In this document: positions 49,644 to 61,135 of the stretch, in pieces
How positions within the stretch are numbered: the first letter of the stretch is position 1
How the letters are laid out: each line of letters opens with the position of its first letter
Source: Psychrobacter glacincola
GTDB lineage: Bacteria > Pseudomonadota > Gammaproteobacteria > Pseudomonadales > Moraxellaceae
Assembly: GCA_001411745.2 (NCBI GenBank)
Contig: LIQB01000004.1
Coordinates: forward strand, 301,997-365,996
Direction: 5' to 3'
DNA: 64,000 nucleotides
Position numbers and translations under genes: made by a program
Notes under the pieces: generated by a model
Databases searched by the model: none
The model's input: the letters and a program-made list of their open reading frames with translations, nothing else
What the model was told of the DNA's origin: nothing

Positions 49644-50165
49644 TTAGAACTCAACCATACCAGCACGTAGTTGCTCAATCAGCTCTAAAAACTGCTGACG
49701 CCATTCTCGTATGGTCGTCTCATCTGGCAGCCATTGATTCGACAAGGTCACAACGTTAACAATAAGATCAGGTGAGGCAGTATTGCTTGGTGTTTGATCT
49801 GCGATAGTATCTGGCGGTACGGCGTACAGACAACGCTGATACGCCCGCTCTATATTGGCCAAAAAACCCTGCTGCTGTAACTGCTGTAATCGCTGAATCT
49901 CAGGCGATACTTGGGTACGCTCGCTCAATGCTTGCTCAATATCTGACAATGTTGGTGCGCTCAGGTTTAAACTATAAAAATAACCTAGCTCTTGGGTAAA
50001 TGCGAGAAAGGCACCGTATAGATGAAAAATAGCAGTTTCACAATGGGCTTGGTATAGCTGCTTATCATCGGTACTTCCCGCTGCTTGGCAGGATAGACGA
50101 CAGAAATACAGTTTTTGATTGGTTCGATCTGCTTGATATTTGGCAACGCGGGTTTTACCTGACAT
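49644..50165 (-). CDS. DUF6586-like conserved protein
   Basis: The 173-residue product starts MSGKTRVAKYQADRTNQKLYFCRL; the R-T-N-Q-K-L-Y-F motif and the following HCETAIFHLYGAFLAFTQEL match the DUF6586 family seen in Pseudomonas and relatives. It is helical, soluble and of unknown function. A glutamine-rich segment (RLQQLQQQGF) is a likely coil. It lies between the PBP1A terminator and the rpoC terminator, as a single gene. The start ATG 50165 has AAGGA upstream. Confidence 0.7.
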   Translation of the reverse strand: MSGKTRVAKYQADRTNQKLYFCRLSCQAAGSTDDKQLYQAHCETAIFHLYGAFLAFTQELGYFYSLNLSAPTLSDIEQALSERTQVSPEIQRLQQLQQQGFLANIERAYQRCLYAVPPDTIADQTPSNTASPDLIVNVVTLSNQWLPDETTIREWRQQFLELIEQLRAGMVEF

Positions 50166-50266
50166 TTGTAACTTATCCTTATATGAAGTGTAAATTAGGG
50201 CATATTTTCCAGTGTACTATTTTTTCAGATAACAGTACCATGCATTTCTCACTTTATTGCACACAC

Positions 50267-50296
50267 AAAAAAGCCAGCAACTTAGGCTGGCTTTTT
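50267..50296 (-). terminator. Terminator of rpoC
   Basis: An 11-12 bp stem (aaaaagccagc with gctggcttttt) has a 7-base loop and T runs on both strands, 37 bases past the rpoC stop. It ends the rpoBC transcript. Confidence 0.92.
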
Positions 50297-50332
50297 ATCA
50301 AATTAACAATAAATCAAAGACGCTTAATACTA

Positions 50333-53300
50333 TTAATTATCCTGATTAAGCTCTTGTGCAAAGGCTTCATCAAAGCTTGCAAAGTCTTTACTATCCGTGC
50401 TCGCTGACATATCAAATGCTGCATTATCAAACCCTGCTTTAAGATCTTTATCTAGCAGTTTTTGCTCCGCTTTCTCTTTGCGTGCTTTATGATAAGCAAG
50501 ACCAGTACCAGCAGGAATCAAGCGACCAACGACCACGTTTTCTTTCAGACCACGTAGCTCATCCACTTTACCAGTCACGGCAGCCGCAGTTAGTACACGG
50601 GTCGTCTCCTGGAACGATGCTGCTGAAATAAAGCTTTCTGTAGCCAGACTTGCTTTGGTGATACCTAGTAATTGACGCTCGAACTGTACTGGGAATTTAT
50701 CTTCCGCTTCCAGCTTCGCATTCAATGCTTTGATATCAGAGTACTCTGCTTGATCGCCTTTGAAGTGGTTTGAATCGCCGCCATCGGTAATTTCAACTTT
50801 ACGCAACATCTGACGAATAATCACTTCGATGTGCTTATCGTTGATTTTTACACCCTGCAAGCGATAAACGTCCTGTACTTCGTTAACGATGTAATCAGCA
50901 AGTGCAGTCTGACCTTTCAAACGTAAGATATCATGCGGGTTCTGTGGACCATCAGCGATCACTTCACCACGTGCTACCGTTTCGTTTTCAAAGACGTTAA
51001 TTTGACGCCATTTCGGTATTAGCTCTTCATGAATCTCACCATCTTCATTGGTGATGATGAAGCGGTTTTTACCTTTGGTCTCTTTACCAAAGCTAACCAC
51101 ACCTGTCATTTCTGCCATGATGGCATGATCTTTTGGACGACGTGCTTCGAACAAGTCAGCAACACGTGGTAGACCACCGGTAATATCTTTAGTACCTGAA
51201 GAGGCTTGTGGTACACGACCCAAAATCGAACCGGCTGCTACTTTTTCACCATCGCTGACGCGAATGATGGTTTCAGCTGGTAAGAAGTAAACCACTTCTT
51301 TGCCTTCGTCAGTGTTCAAGATAATCGCAGGACGTAAGTCTTTTGCTGAACTTGAACGGTCACGAGTAGCAAGAATCTCAAATGAGCTCATACCAGTCGC
51401 ATCATCAACTTTTACGGTAGCAGTCAAGCCATCAGTGATCTCACTGAAGCGTGCAGTACCAGCAAATTCTGTGATAATAGGATGCGTATGCGGATCCCAT
51501 TTAGCGATGGTTTGACCAGCATCAACCTGATCTTCGTGTTTCACAAGCACGCTAGAACCATAAGGCACTTTATAACGTTCACGCTCACGACCAAGCTCAT
51601 CGGTCAAGGCGATTTCAGCTGAACGCGATACGATGACTAAGTGACCATCGGTATGTTGAACCGTTTTCATGTTTTCGAAATGCGCTTGACCAGCACTACG
51701 AACTGAGATGCTGTTATCCACTGATGCTGAGCTTGCTGCCCCGCCCACGTGGAATGTACGCATCGTTAACTGAGTACCTGGTTCACCGATAGACTGTGCC
51801 GCCATAACACCGACTGACTCGCCGATATTCACTTTATGACCACGAGCCAAATCACGACCATAACACTGTGAACAAACACCATGCTCAACATTACAAGTAA
51901 TAACTGAGCGTACCCAGATATCATCAATCGCATTGTTATCAAGCACGTTTACCCAATGCTCGTCGATCAAAGTACCTGCTGGAATCAATACCTTATCGGC
52001 ATCATCGTTATAAGTCACATCACGAGCCGTCACACGACCTAGTACTAGCTCGCCTAACTTCTCAATGATTTCACCACCTTGAATATGTGGTTTCATGAGC
52101 AAGCCTTGCTCAGTACCACAGTCATCACTGGTAATAACCAAATCTTGTGCCACATCAACCAAACGACGCGTCAAGTAACCTGAGTTAGCCGTTTTGAGTG
52201 CCGTATCCGCAAGACCTTTACGGGCACCATGCGTTGAAATAAAGTACTGAAGTACGGTCAAGCCTTCACGGAAGTTTGCTTTAATTGGCGTTTCGATAAT
52301 TGAACCATCTGGCTTAGCCATCAAACCACGCATACCAGCCAACTGACGAATCTGAGCCGCACTACCACGAGCACCAGAATCTGACATGATAAAGATAGAG
52401 TTGAATGACTTCTGCTCCTCTTCTTCACCTTTGGCGTTCATGATTTTATCAGTGGCTAAGTTGTCCATCATCGCTTTAGCGACTTTGTCATTGGTACGTG
52501 ACCAGATATCAACCACTTTGTTATAGCGCTCACCAGCGGTCACAAAACCTTGCTCGAATTGATCTTCGATTTCGCGAACTTCGCCTTCTGCCACTTCAAT
52601 GATTTGCTTTTTCAGTGGTGGAATGACCATGTCATCAATACCGATAGACACACCAGACAATGTCGCTTGGGCAAAACCAAGATACATCAATTGGTCAGCA
52701 AACATGACACTTTCTTTAACGCCAACTTTACGGTAGCAAGAGTTGATCAAACGAGAGATGTTTTTCTTCGTCATCTCTTGGTTACATTCATCAAAAGACA
52801 TACCTTTAGGCATGATGTTCCAGATCAATAAACGACCTGCAACCGTTTCTTTTAAGCTGATTTCTTTAGTCTCATTGCCATCTTCATCAATATGCGTCTC
52901 AGTAACACGCACTTTGATCTTAGCGTTTACATGCAAATCGTTTGAACCAATCGCACGCAATGCTTCATTAACGGTGGCAAAAATCATGCCCTCGCCTTTG
53001 GCATTGATAGACGAGCGACTGATGTAATATAAACCCAGTACAACATCCTGTGACGGTACGATGATTGGATCACCGTTCGCAGGCGACAAGATGTTGTTGG
53101 TAGACATCATTAGCGCACGTGATTCAAGCTGTGCTTCTAGTGTCAATGGCACGTGAACGGCCATTTGGTCACCATCAAAATCGGCGTTAAACGCGGTACA
53201 AACGAGCGGATGCAATTGGATTGCTTTACCTTCGATTAGTACTGGCTCAAATGCTTGCAAGCCCAAACGGTGAAGCGTTGGTGCACGGTTAAGAAGCACT

Positions 53301-54565
53301 GGATGCTCACGGATAACCATGGCCAGCATATCCCACACTTGCGGCTCTTCACGCTCTACCATCTTTTTGGCAGCTTTAATTGTCGTGGCTAAACCATGAG
53401 ACAATAATTTGTTATAAGTAAATGGTTTGAACAATTCAAGTGCCATTTTCTTTGGTAAACCGCACTGATGTAGACGTAGCGTTGGACCAACGACGATCAC
53501 CGAACGACCAGAATAGTCAACACGCTTACCAAGTAAGTTTTGACGGAAACGACCTTGCTTACCTTTGATCATATCTGCCAAAGACTTCAATGGACGCTTG
53601 TTACTACCCGTAATGGCACGACCGCGACGACCGTTATCAAGCAAGGCATCCACTGATTCTTGCAACATACGCTTTTCGTTACGTACGATGATATCAGGTG
53701 CGCTCAGCTCAAGCAGACGCTTTAGACGGTTATTACGGTTGATCACGCGGCGATATAGATCGTTTAGATCTGAAGTCGCAAAACGACCACCTTCTAGTGG
53801 TACTAGCGGACGCAAATCTGGTGGTAGTACTGGCAAGATGTTCATCACCATCCACTCAGGCTTGTTATTAGAGTCACGGAAGGCTTCTAATAATTTAAGA
53901 CGCTTAGACATCTTTTTAAGCTTGGTTTCAGAACCAGTTTGCGGAATCGCTTCGCGCAAATCATCGATTTCAAGATCCAAATCGATATCTTTCAATAGGT
54001 CTTGAACCGCTTCAGCACCCATTTTGGCAGTGAATTCATCGCCAAACTCTTCAAGCGCTTTATAATAATCTTCATCATCAAGCAGCTGATACTTCTCTAA
54101 AGAAGTCAGACCAGGTTCAGTAACAATATAGCTTTCAAAATACAATACGCGTTCGATATCACGTAGCGTCATGTCTAGCAATAGACCGATGCGGCTTGGT
54201 AATGACTTTAAGAACCAAATGTGCGCCACTGGGCTGGCTAAGTCGATATGACCCATACGATCACGACGTACTTTCGCAGTCGTCACTTCTACGCCACATT
54301 TTTCACAGATAACGCCTTGGAACTTACGGCGTTTATATTTACCACATAAACATTCAAAGTCTTTTACTGGACCAAATATTTTGGCACAAAATAGACCATC
54401 ACGCTCAGGCTTAAACGTACGATAGTTAATAGTTTCAGGCTTTTTCACTTCGCCATGCGACCATGACTTAATGACGTCAGGTGAGGCTAAAGTAATTTGA
54501 ATGCTATCAAACTCTTGATTACCGTTGCCGGTAGGGCTTTGCATGATATCGAGTAAATCTTTCAA
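50333..54565 (-). CDS. rpoC: RNA polymerase beta' subunit
   Basis: The beta' subunit holds the catalytic magnesium of RNA polymerase. The 1410-residue product has the N-terminal zinc site [19 protein letters not shown], the DNA-clamp [13 protein letters not shown], and the invariant [12 protein letters not shown]. The trigger loop region is [10 protein letters not shown], and the second zinc site includes [14 protein letters not shown]. The start codon is TTG at 54565, with GGAGAA six bases upstream; E. coli rpoC uses GTG. It follows rpoB by 188 bases on the same strand. Confidence 0.98.
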   Translation of the reverse strand: MKDLLDIMQSPTGNGNQEFDSIQITLASPDVIKSWSHGEVKKPETINYRTFKPERDGLFCAKIFGPVKDFECLCGKYKRRKFQGVICEKCGVEVTTAKVRRDRMGHIDLASPVAHIWFLKSLPSRIGLLLDMTLRDIERVLYFESYIVTEPGLTSLEKYQLLDDEDYYKALEEFGDEFTAKMGAEAVQDLLKDIDLDLEIDDLREAIPQTGSETKLKKMSKRLKLLEAFRDSNNKPEWMVMNILPVLPPDLRPLVPLEGGRFATSDLNDLYRRVINRNNRLKRLLELSAPDIIVRNEKRMLQESVDALLDNGRRGRAITGSNKRPLKSLADMIKGKQGRFRQNLLGKRVDYSGRSVIVVGPTLRLHQCGLPKKMALELFKPFTYNKLLSHGLATTIKAAKKMVEREEPQVWDMLAMVIREHPVLLNRAPTLHRLGLQAFEPVLIEGKAIQLHPLVCTAFNADFDGDQMAVHVPLTLEAQLESRALMMSTNNILSPANGDPIIVPSQDVVLGLYYISRSSINAKGEGMIFATVNEALRAIGSNDLHVNAKIKVRVTETHIDEDGNETKEISLKETVAGRLLIWNIMPKGMSFDECNQEMTKKNISRLINSCYRKVGVKESVMFADQLMYLGFAQATLSGVSIGIDDMVIPPLKKQIIEVAEGEVREIEDQFEQGFVTAGERYNKVVDIWSRTNDKVAKAMMDNLATDKIMNAKGEEEEQKSFNSIFIMSDSGARGSAAQIRQLAGMRGLMAKPDGSIIETPIKANFREGLTVLQYFISTHGARKGLADTALKTANSGYLTRRLVDVAQDLVITSDDCGTEQGLLMKPHIQGGEIIEKLGELVLGRVTARDVTYNDDADKVLIPAGTLIDEHWVNVLDNNAIDDIWVRSVITCNVEHGVCSQCYGRDLARGHKVNIGESVGVMAAQSIGEPGTQLTMRTFHVGGAASSASVDNSISVRSAGQAHFENMKTVQHTDGHLVIVSRSAEIALTDELGRERERYKVPYGSSVLVKHEDQVDAGQTIAKWDPHTHPIITEFAGTARFSEITDGLTATVKVDDATGMSSFEILATRDRSSSAKDLRPAIILNTDEGKEVVYFLPAETIIRVSDGEKVAAGSILGRVPQASSGTKDITGGLPRVADLFEARRPKDHAIMAEMTGVVSFGKETKGKNRFIITNEDGEIHEELIPKWRQINVFENETVARGEVIADGPQNPHDILRLKGQTALADYIVNEVQDVYRLQGVKINDKHIEVIIRQMLRKVEITDGGDSNHFKGDQAEYSDIKALNAKLEAEDKFPVQFERQLLGITKASLATESFISAASFQETTRVLTAAAVTGKVDELRGLKENVVVGRLIPAGTGLAYHKARKEKAEQKLLDKDLKAGFDNAAFDMSASTDSKDFASFDEAFAQELNQDN

Positions 54566-54658
54566 GTTGCTTCTCCGTTATCTTTATAATCATCTGATAG
54601 CGTATTATTGACGCAAATAAGATGAATGAAGGCAATGAATAGGGTTGAGACAAATCAC

Positions 54659-54690
54659 TAAAAGCAGCAGCGATGCGCATACTGCTTTTA
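54659..54690 (-). repeat. Hairpin in the rpoB-rpoC spacer
   Basis: taaaagcag (54659-54667) pairs with ctgctttta (54682-54690) around a 14-base loop. It could be an RNA processing or weak attenuation site between rpoB and rpoC. There is no T run. Confidence 0.5.
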
Positions 54691-54753
54691 GGTTGACCAC
54701 TAAGGATAATAATCAACTGAGACCATGTTAACGATAGTCTCAATCAGCCGTGC

Positions 54754-57700
54754 TTAATGGGTTTGTTTTAACTCAATATTAATACCCAATGATTTGATTT
54801 CTTTGGTCAGTACGTTAAACGATTCAGGCATACCTGGATCCATATACTGCTCACCATCAACGATGTTTTTGTACATACGCGTACGGCCTTCAACGTCATC
54901 CGACTTCACAGTCAGCATCTCTTGTAGCGTATAAGTCGCGCCGTAAGCTTCTAGTGCCCACACTTCCATCTCACCGAAGCGCTGACCACCAAACTGCGCT
55001 TTACCGCCGAGTGGCTGCTGCGTCACTAATGAGTAAGAACCGGTTGAACGTGCATGCATTTTGTCATCAACCAAATGGTTAAGTTTGAGCATGTACATAT
55101 AACCAACGGTTACTTTACGGTCAAACTTCTGACCAGTACGACCATCATACAACGTCTGTTGACCATCGCGATCCATACCAGCAAGCTCTAACAGATCCTT
55201 AACTTGGCTTTCTCTTGCGCCGTCAAATACTGCTGTGCCCATTGGTACACCAGCGCGCAAGTTATCTGCTAGCGCCATGATGTCATCATCACTCAGGCTA
55301 TCAAGATCAACTTGCTCACCGCCGACTTGGTTATAGATTTTGTCTAAGAAGTCACGTAAATCTTTGATCGCTGCTTGCGATTTGAGCATACCATCGATCT
55401 TCTCGCCCAAACCTTTCGCTGCCATACCCAAATGCGTTTCTAGAACCTGACCGATGTTCATACGAGATGGTACACCGAGTGGGTTCAAGACGATGTCAAC
55501 GGTATTACCATTTTCATCATAAGGCATGTCTTCAACTGGCATAATGCGCGATACAACACCTTTGTTACCATGACGACCAGCCATTTTATCACCAGGCTGA
55601 ATACGACGCTTAACCGCTAGATATACCTTAACGATTTTTTGTACGCCATGTTGTAAGTCATCACCAGCGGTTAATTTGCGTTTTTTCTCAGCAAACTTAA
55701 CATCGATGTCTTTTTGCTTATCAACCAAATACTCAGCGATTTGCGTTAGACGCTCAGAGATTTCTTCTTCAACAGGCTGAATATCAAGCAAAGTCTCAAG
55801 GCTCATATCTTTCATATCGGCCAATGCCATCACTGTACCGGCTTTTAGACCAGAACCACCGCTGACTTTTTGACCATCTAACAGATTACCGATACGACCA
55901 CGAGCCGCTTCTTCAAAGATACGTAGCTCTTCTTTTAAATCTTTACGATAGCTATCAAGCTGTGATTTTTCAATTGCTCTTGCACGTGCATCTTTTTCCA
56001 CGCCATCACGAGTAAAGACTTGCACGTCAATAACCGTGCCTTTGCTTGAGGTTGGTACACGTAGCGACGTGTCTTTAACATCAGCCGCTTTTTCACCAAA
56101 GATAGCCCGCAGTAGTTTCTCTTCTGGCGTTAGTTGCGTTTCACCTTTTGGCGTCACTTTACCAACTAAGATATCACCAGCGTCGACTTCAGCACCGATA
56201 TAAACGATACCTGCTTCATCAAGACTTGATAGCGCCGCTTCGCCAACGTTTGGAATATCGGCAGTAATTTCTTCAGTACCTAGCTTGGTATCACGTGCTA
56301 CACAAGTTAATTCTTGAATATGAATGGTCGTGAAACGATCTTCTTTAACCACTTTTTCAGAAAGTAAGATTGAATCTTCGAAGTTGTAACCATTCCACGG
56401 CATAAATGCGATGCGAATGTTCTGACCCAATGCAAGCTCACCAAGATCCGTTGACGGACCATCAGCTAAGATATCGCCTACAGCAATAGCATCACCTTGG
56501 TTGACGATAATACGTTGGTTGATACACGTGTTTTGGTTAGAACGCGTATATTTAACTAAGTTATAGATATCAATACCAGCTTCACCAGCAATCATCTCAT
56601 CTTCATTGACACGAACCACAACACGTGATGCATCAACGTCTTCGATCACACCGCCACGCTTAGCGATCACACAAACACCTGAGTCACGCGCAACGTGACG
56701 CTCCATGCCCGTACCGACTAACGGCTTATCAGCACGTAGCGTAGGAACCGCCTGACGCTGCATGTTCGAGCCCATCAAGGCACGGTTAGCATCATCATGC
56801 TCTAGGAACGGAATTAGACCAGCAGCTACCGATACAACCTGACTTGGCGACACATCCATATGCGTCACTTTTTCTGGCGGCATACGGACAAATTCCCCAT
56901 AGCTACGGACACTGACCATCTCATCAGATAACGCGCCTTCTGCGGTTACTGGCGAATCAGCCTGAGCAATAACTGTACCGACTTCTTCAATTGCTGATAG
57001 ATATTCAATAACATCCGTTACTTTACCATCAACCACACGGCGATAAGGCGTTTCTAAGAAGCCAAAGCTGTTGGTCTTTGCAAAGGTCGCTAATGAGTTA
57101 ATCAAACCAATGTTTGGACCTTCAGGAGTTTCAATCGGACATACGCGACCATAATGCGTATCATGAACATCACGTACTTCAAAGCCTGCACGTTCACGAG
57201 TCAGACCACCAGGTCCTAACGCTGATACGCGACGTTTATGGGTCACTTCAGACAATGGGTTGTTCTGATCCATAAACTGCGATAACTGGCTTGAACCAAA
57301 GAATTCTTTCACCGCAGCAGCAACAGGTTTTGAGTTAATCAAATCTTGTGGTGACAAGTTATCAGATTCCGCTGAGCTTAAACGCTCTTTGACTGCACGC
57401 TCAACACGCACTAGACCAACACGGAATTGGTTTTCTGCCATCTCGCCGACCGAACGAATACGGCGGTTACCTAAATGGTCGATATCATCGACTTCGCCGC
57501 GACCATTACGAATCTCAATCAATTCTTTTAGGACATTAACGATATCGGCATTGGTCAATACACTACGAGCGCGTTGGATGTCTGGATCATCAGTATTATC
57601 AAACTCTAACCCTAAACGACGGTTAAATTTCATACGACCGACATTTGATAAGTCATAACGATCCGCGTTGAAGAACATGCTGTCAAATAGTTTTTCAGCG

Positions 57701-58872
57701 GTCTCAACCGTTGGTGGCTCACCTGGACGCATGACTTTATAAATTTCAATCAAGGCTTCTTCGCGGCTTGAGGTGCTATCTGCACGTAGCGTATCGGCAA
57801 TATAACTGCCTTGATCGATATCGTTGGTGAATAGAATGCTGAACTCTTTGATAGACTCGCTGGCTTCAAATGCACTTAATTTAACCAATAATTCATGGTC
57901 AATTAGAGTATTCGCTTTAGCGATAACTTCATCATTTACCACGATATCTTCAGCTAAAATACGCTCATAGAGATACTCATCAGGTATCGCAATCTTCGTC
58001 ATACCTGCTTCTTCAAGCTGACGAATACGGCGTGCATTAATACGCTTGCCCTGCTCTACGATGACATCACCTTCTGGTGATACGATATCGAACTGAGCCA
58101 TCTCACCGCGCAAGCGATCAGCAACCAGATCAATCTCGAACTGCTCTTCGCCTTTATAAACTGTCACTTTATCGAAGAACAAATCTAAGATTTCAGACGT
58201 TGTCAAACCAAGCGCACGTAGAATAATTGAAGCCAATAGCTTACGACGACGGTCAATACGAGCAAAAACTAAGTCTTTGGCATCAAATTCAAAATCTAAC
58301 CATGAACCACGGTAAGGGATAATACGTGCGTTATAAAGCACTTTACCACTTGAATGCGACTTACCTTTATCATGATCAAAGAACACACCAGGTGAACGAT
58401 GTAGCTGAGATACGATAACACGCTCAGTACCATTAATAATAAAAGTACCGTTAGCCGTCATCAACGGCATCTCGCCCATGTAAACGCTTTGCTCACGGAT
58501 ATCTTTAATAGCCGCTTTGCTGTCTTTGTCTTTGCTATCTTTGTCTTTGATGATCAGACGGATTTTGACGCGCATCGGCGCAGCAAATGTTGAGCCACGC
58601 AAGATACACTCACGCTCATCAAATTCAGGCGTGCCTAAATAATATTCAACGAATTGTAGCTCTGCATTACCAGAGTGACTCTCAATTGGGAAAATAGAGG
58701 AATACGCAGCTTGCAAACCAGTATTCTCACGAGCTTTTGGCTTTTTGTGCTCTTGCAAAAATTGCTCATAAGAATCTACTTGAATAGACAGTAAATAGGG
58801 AATGTCCATCACAGTGGGCAATTCAGCAAAACTTTTGCGAATACGCTTTTTTTCAGTATAAGAATATGCCAT
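54754..58872 (-). CDS. rpoB: RNA polymerase beta subunit
   Basis: The beta subunit forms the other claw of RNA polymerase. The 1372-residue product begins [15 protein letters not shown] and has the complete family order. The rifampicin region reads [20 protein letters not shown] and then [10 protein letters not shown]; positions equivalent to E. coli Asp516, His526 and Ser531 are wild-type. Other marks are [16 protein letters not shown]-like [38 protein letters not shown] and the C-terminal [21 protein letters not shown]. It is the first gene after the long spacer that follows rplL. Confidence 0.98.
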   Translation of the reverse strand: MAYSYTEKKRIRKSFAELPTVMDIPYLLSIQVDSYEQFLQEHKKPKARENTGLQAAYSSIFPIESHSGNAELQFVEYYLGTPEFDERECILRGSTFAAPMRVKIRLIIKDKDSKDKDSKAAIKDIREQSVYMGEMPLMTANGTFIINGTERVIVSQLHRSPGVFFDHDKGKSHSSGKVLYNARIIPYRGSWLDFEFDAKDLVFARIDRRRKLLASIILRALGLTTSEILDLFFDKVTVYKGEEQFEIDLVADRLRGEMAQFDIVSPEGDVIVEQGKRINARRIRQLEEAGMTKIAIPDEYLYERILAEDIVVNDEVIAKANTLIDHELLVKLSAFEASESIKEFSILFTNDIDQGSYIADTLRADSTSSREEALIEIYKVMRPGEPPTVETAEKLFDSMFFNADRYDLSNVGRMKFNRRLGLEFDNTDDPDIQRARSVLTNADIVNVLKELIEIRNGRGEVDDIDHLGNRRIRSVGEMAENQFRVGLVRVERAVKERLSSAESDNLSPQDLINSKPVAAAVKEFFGSSQLSQFMDQNNPLSEVTHKRRVSALGPGGLTRERAGFEVRDVHDTHYGRVCPIETPEGPNIGLINSLATFAKTNSFGFLETPYRRVVDGKVTDVIEYLSAIEEVGTVIAQADSPVTAEGALSDEMVSVRSYGEFVRMPPEKVTHMDVSPSQVVSVAAGLIPFLEHDDANRALMGSNMQRQAVPTLRADKPLVGTGMERHVARDSGVCVIAKRGGVIEDVDASRVVVRVNEDEMIAGEAGIDIYNLVKYTRSNQNTCINQRIIVNQGDAIAVGDILADGPSTDLGELALGQNIRIAFMPWNGYNFEDSILLSEKVVKEDRFTTIHIQELTCVARDTKLGTEEITADIPNVGEAALSSLDEAGIVYIGAEVDAGDILVGKVTPKGETQLTPEEKLLRAIFGEKAADVKDTSLRVPTSSKGTVIDVQVFTRDGVEKDARARAIEKSQLDSYRKDLKEELRIFEEAARGRIGNLLDGQKVSGGSGLKAGTVMALADMKDMSLETLLDIQPVEEEISERLTQIAEYLVDKQKDIDVKFAEKKRKLTAGDDLQHGVQKIVKVYLAVKRRIQPGDKMAGRHGNKGVVSRIMPVEDMPYDENGNTVDIVLNPLGVPSRMNIGQVLETHLGMAAKGLGEKIDGMLKSQAAIKDLRDFLDKIYNQVGGEQVDLDSLSDDDIMALADNLRAGVPMGTAVFDGARESQVKDLLELAGMDRDGQQTLYDGRTGQKFDRKVTVGYMYMLKLNHLVDDKMHARSTGSYSLVTQQPLGGKAQFGGQRFGEMEVWALEAYGATYTLQEMLTVKSDDVEGRTRMYKNIVDGEQYMDPGMPESFNVLTKEIKSLGINIELKQTH

Positions 58873-59438
58873 CGAGAGTCCTTACAGTAAACGTGGAAAC
58901 AAATTAAAAGCGTGGCCAGCGTGCATAAATACGATACAAACTTGGCGACGTAAACGATAATATAAAACAGGTAATCGTGTTCAGTTGATATCTTTTGTCA
59001 ATTACTACTTCTGCTATCAGTGCTTACTTAGCACCCTTACTTTCATTTTATGATCGGTATCTAAGTCAGTCTATATGACCACTCAGACAACCAAATTCAA
59101 TATCACATCATCTAAAACATATTGCTTTTTAAGCAAAACTTACTCATAGAGGTAAGAAAAAATGACTTATTCAAGGGTATTTCTAAGTTATCTGCTATCA
59201 AAACTGATTGTATTTAGTCATTTTTCTTTCAAAAAACCGGCTCTTTCAAAACCAACAATTCTATCAAAACTAATATCGTCGCTGATATGTACCGTCTATA
59301 AGCCTAAATACTGACAGTAATACCTTGCGAAACGGACAACCTAAACTTAATAGCTTTTCAGAATTAATAATAATCGGGGTAACTATAACTTTTAGAATCA
59401 GTATAAACTATAGTGTTAATGGGAAAGCATGCAGACAC
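58873..59438. other. Promoter/leader region upstream of rpoB
   Basis: This AT-rich stretch of about 566 bases between the second terminator hairpin and rpoB has no reading frame of note. It must carry an rpoB promoter if the two terminators before it are effective. I could not pick a single promoter with confidence. Confidence 0.45.
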
Positions 59439-59586
59439 AAAAAAATGCCAAACATCACTGGACGTTTAGCTTAAATTAACTGATTTCAAAAACTGGCATG
59501 TGTGCTTGCATGTATATCGTCTGTCCTTTTGATGGGTATCCACCGTGATTTTGCATACGACTGTTGGCAGACACAAAAGGTCAAGC
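59434..59586 (-). ncRNA. Candidate small RNA or leader in the rplL-rpoB spacer
   Basis: On the minus strand a perfect TATAAT (59592-59597) would start transcription near 59585, and a hairpin with a T7 run ends it near 59439, giving a transcript of about 150 bases that codes for no conserved protein. It contains a reading frame of 11 codons (59511-59476, MQAHMPVFEIS) with AAAGGA 12 bases upstream. The word ttttgtgtctgc occurs near both its start and its end. It may be an sRNA or an attenuator leader for rpoBC. This is inference from structure only. Confidence 0.4.
59439..59470 (-). terminator. Second terminator (T2) in the rplL-rpoB spacer
   Basis: On the minus strand gctaaacgtc pairs with gatgtttggc (two G-T pairs) around a 4-base loop, and is followed by AT and seven T residues. 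It has the form of a full Rho-independent terminator or attenuator upstream of rpoB. Confidence 0.75.
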
Positions 59587-59591
59587 TACGA

Positions 59592-59620
59592 ATTATAGTA
59601 AAAAAAAGCTGGCAATGCAA
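59592..59620 (-). promoter_or_regulatory. Candidate promoter overlapping the rplL terminator
   Basis: On the minus strand TTGCAT (59615-59620) and TATAAT (59592-59597) are 17 bases apart. The -10 box is perfect, the -35 box matches TTGACA only at TTG. The -35 box lies inside the rplL terminator hairpin. Confidence 0.45.
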
Positions 59621-59639
59621 GGCATTACCAGCTTTTTTT
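59602..59639 (-). terminator. Terminator (T1) after rplL
   Basis: An 18-base stem (aaaaaaagctggcaatgc with gcattaccagcttttttt, one G-T type mismatch) has a 3-base loop and T runs on both strands, 25 bases past the rplL stop. It is much stronger than the partial terminator known at this place in E. coli. Confidence 0.93.
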
Positions 59640-59663
59640 GTACAACACTAAGATAAGCGAGGC

Positions 59664-60035
59664 TTATTTTAGTTCAACAGTTGCACCAGCTTCTTCAAGT
59701 TTCTTTTTCAACTCTTCAGCTTCAGCTTTGTTAACGCCTTCTTTGATTGGAGCTGGAGCGCTTTCAACCAAATCTTTCGCTTCTTTCAAGCCAAGACCAG
59801 TAGCTTCACGTACGGCTTTAATTACGCCAACTTTCTTCTCGCCAAAGCTGGCAAGAACTACGTCAAACTCGTCTTTTTCTTCAGCAGCAGCAGCAGCAGG
59901 GCCAGCAGCAGCAGGTGCAGCAGCAACAGCAGCTGTTACGCCGAATTTTTCTTCCATAGCGCTGATTAATTCAACGATATCCATTACTGACATTTCAGCG
60001 ATTGCGTTTAACACGTCATCTTTAGATAGTGCCAT
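59664..60035 (-). CDS. rplL: 50S ribosomal protein L7/L12
   Basis: L7/L12 is the mobile stalk protein that recruits translation factors. The 123-residue product has the dimerising N-domain ([20 protein letters not shown]), an Ala-rich hinge ([17 protein letters not shown]), and the factor-binding C-domain with [20 protein letters not shown] and the end GATVELK. The hinge is coded by GCA-type triplet repeats seen as gca runs on the plus strand. GGAGAG precedes the ATG. It follows rplJ by 126 bases and is closed by a strong terminator. Confidence 0.98.
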
Positions 60036-60161
60036 GAGAACTCTCCGTTATCTGATAAAAATTAATTGATTTTAAAATCGCTTGGATTGCTTGCCAAATT
60101 TTCAAATAGTGTTGGCAGTAAAGTGCAATCGGCGATGTCAAAGTTACGTTAAAACAAGCAA

Positions 60162-60689
60162 TTATGCCGCTTCTTTTGCGTCTTTGATTGCTGCTACCGT
60201 GCGAACAAGCTTACTAGGAACAGCGTTCATAGTTTGAACAAGCTTGGTAACTGGTGCATTCATAGTAGCCATCAAGATAGAGATTGCTTCGTCGCGAGTT
60301 GGTAGCTTCGATACGCGCTCTAGCTCTTCTGGACCATAAACAACACCACCAACTGATACCAATTTGGTCTCTAAAGCTTTGTGATCTTTACTGAACTCGA
60401 AAACAACTCGAGCAGCAGATCCCAAATCTTCCATAGAGAAAGCCAAAAGTAATGGACCAGTCATACGGTCTGACATGCTCTCAAACTTAGTGCCTTCAAA
60501 CGCACGTTTTGCTAGGGTGTTTTTTACCACTTTCAAAACGACGCCTTTTTCACGGGCTTGTTCGCGCAGCTTAGTAAGCTTTGCAACACCAATACCATGA
60601 TATTCGGCAGCTACTGCTGAGTAAGCATTAGCAGCAACTTCAGACACTTCAGCCACAACTTGTTGTTTTTGCTCTAGCGTTAATGCCAT
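60162..60689 (-). CDS. rplJ: 50S ribosomal protein L10
   Basis: L10 anchors L7/L12 dimers to the ribosome and represses its own mRNA by binding the leader. The 175-residue product has MALTLEQKQQVVAEVSEVA, AKLTKLREQAREKGV, VVKNTLAKRAFEGT, and GPLLLAFSMEDLGSAARV, all characteristic. The C-terminal helix (PSKLVRTVAAIKDAKEAA) that carries L7/L12 is intact. AAAGGAG stands before the ATG. It forms the rplJL operon, and its leader lies upstream. Confidence 0.98.
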   Translation of the reverse strand: MALTLEQKQQVVAEVSEVAANAYSAVAAEYHGIGVAKLTKLREQAREKGVVLKVVKNTLAKRAFEGTKFESMSDRMTGPLLLAFSMEDLGSAARVVFEFSKDHKALETKLVSVGGVVYGPEELERVSKLPTRDEAISILMATMNAPVTKLVQTMNAVPSKLVRTVAAIKDAKEAA

Positions 60690-61096
60690 AAGTTGACTCC
60701 TTTAATCTTATCAATCAGCTGAATATTTAATCATTTAAACCTAAGCTTTTAAGCATTGGCATTCAATAATTAAACGATTCGCTTAGACTGACTTGATACG
60801 ACACGTTATCAGCATATTTATTAATAATAAATTTACTCATAACGACTGATTACGGCACCGTTATCAGAATGACATCAAGTGATAGATTGAACTATCGGCT
60901 CTTATCAACAACTGGGTGGGTCACCGTCTGCGTAGGACAATTAAGATTTTCATCTGTTATCGATTAACAACAGCAGCTCGTTGTTATTATTAATAATCCG
61001 AAAATTAAGACTAATAACGCAAAACCGCTCTCTACCTACGGTCTTAGACAGCATAGCGTTTGCTACGCTGACCTAATTCTTTAAAATATTTTTGTA
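60690..61096 (-). promoter_or_regulatory. rplJ leader, with candidate L10-binding element
   Basis: The 446-base rplA-rplJ gap has no gene. On the minus strand around 60914-60940 the sequence gtcctacgcagacggtgaccc resembles the G/A-rich internal-loop element in L10 leaders of other gammaproteobacteria, which L10(L7/L12)4 binds to repress translation of rplJL. A separate promoter for rplJL is expected near here. The exact fold was not computed. Confidence 0.5.
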
Positions 61097-61124
61097 GCCC
61101 TTATTTAAAATCGTCAAATAAAGG
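61097..61124 (-). terminator. Weak hairpin after rplA
   Basis: gcccttattt (61097-61106) pairs with aaataaaggc (61115-61124) with one mismatch and an 8-base loop. Downstream on the minus strand is A/T rich but lacks a pure T run. It may be a partial terminator between rplA and rplJ. Confidence 0.4.
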
Positions 61125-61135
61125 CACATATCTAA

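Noticed and set aside
50183..50407. Plus-strand 74-codon frame across the rpoC terminator
   Set aside because: It runs through the terminator hairpin and into rpoC on the other strand; not plausible as a gene.
54519..54743. Minus-strand frame in the rpoB-rpoC spacer
   Set aside because: It overlaps the rpoC start in a different frame, has no clear ribosome site, and no recognisable protein.
59880..59935. gca triplet runs considered as a microsatellite
   Set aside because: They encode the conserved alanine-rich hinge of L7/L12 and need no other explanation.
59638..60069. Antisense 143-codon frame over rplL
   Set aside because: It is produced by the alanine-rich rplL codons read backwards; the product is Ala/Ser repeats without a motif.
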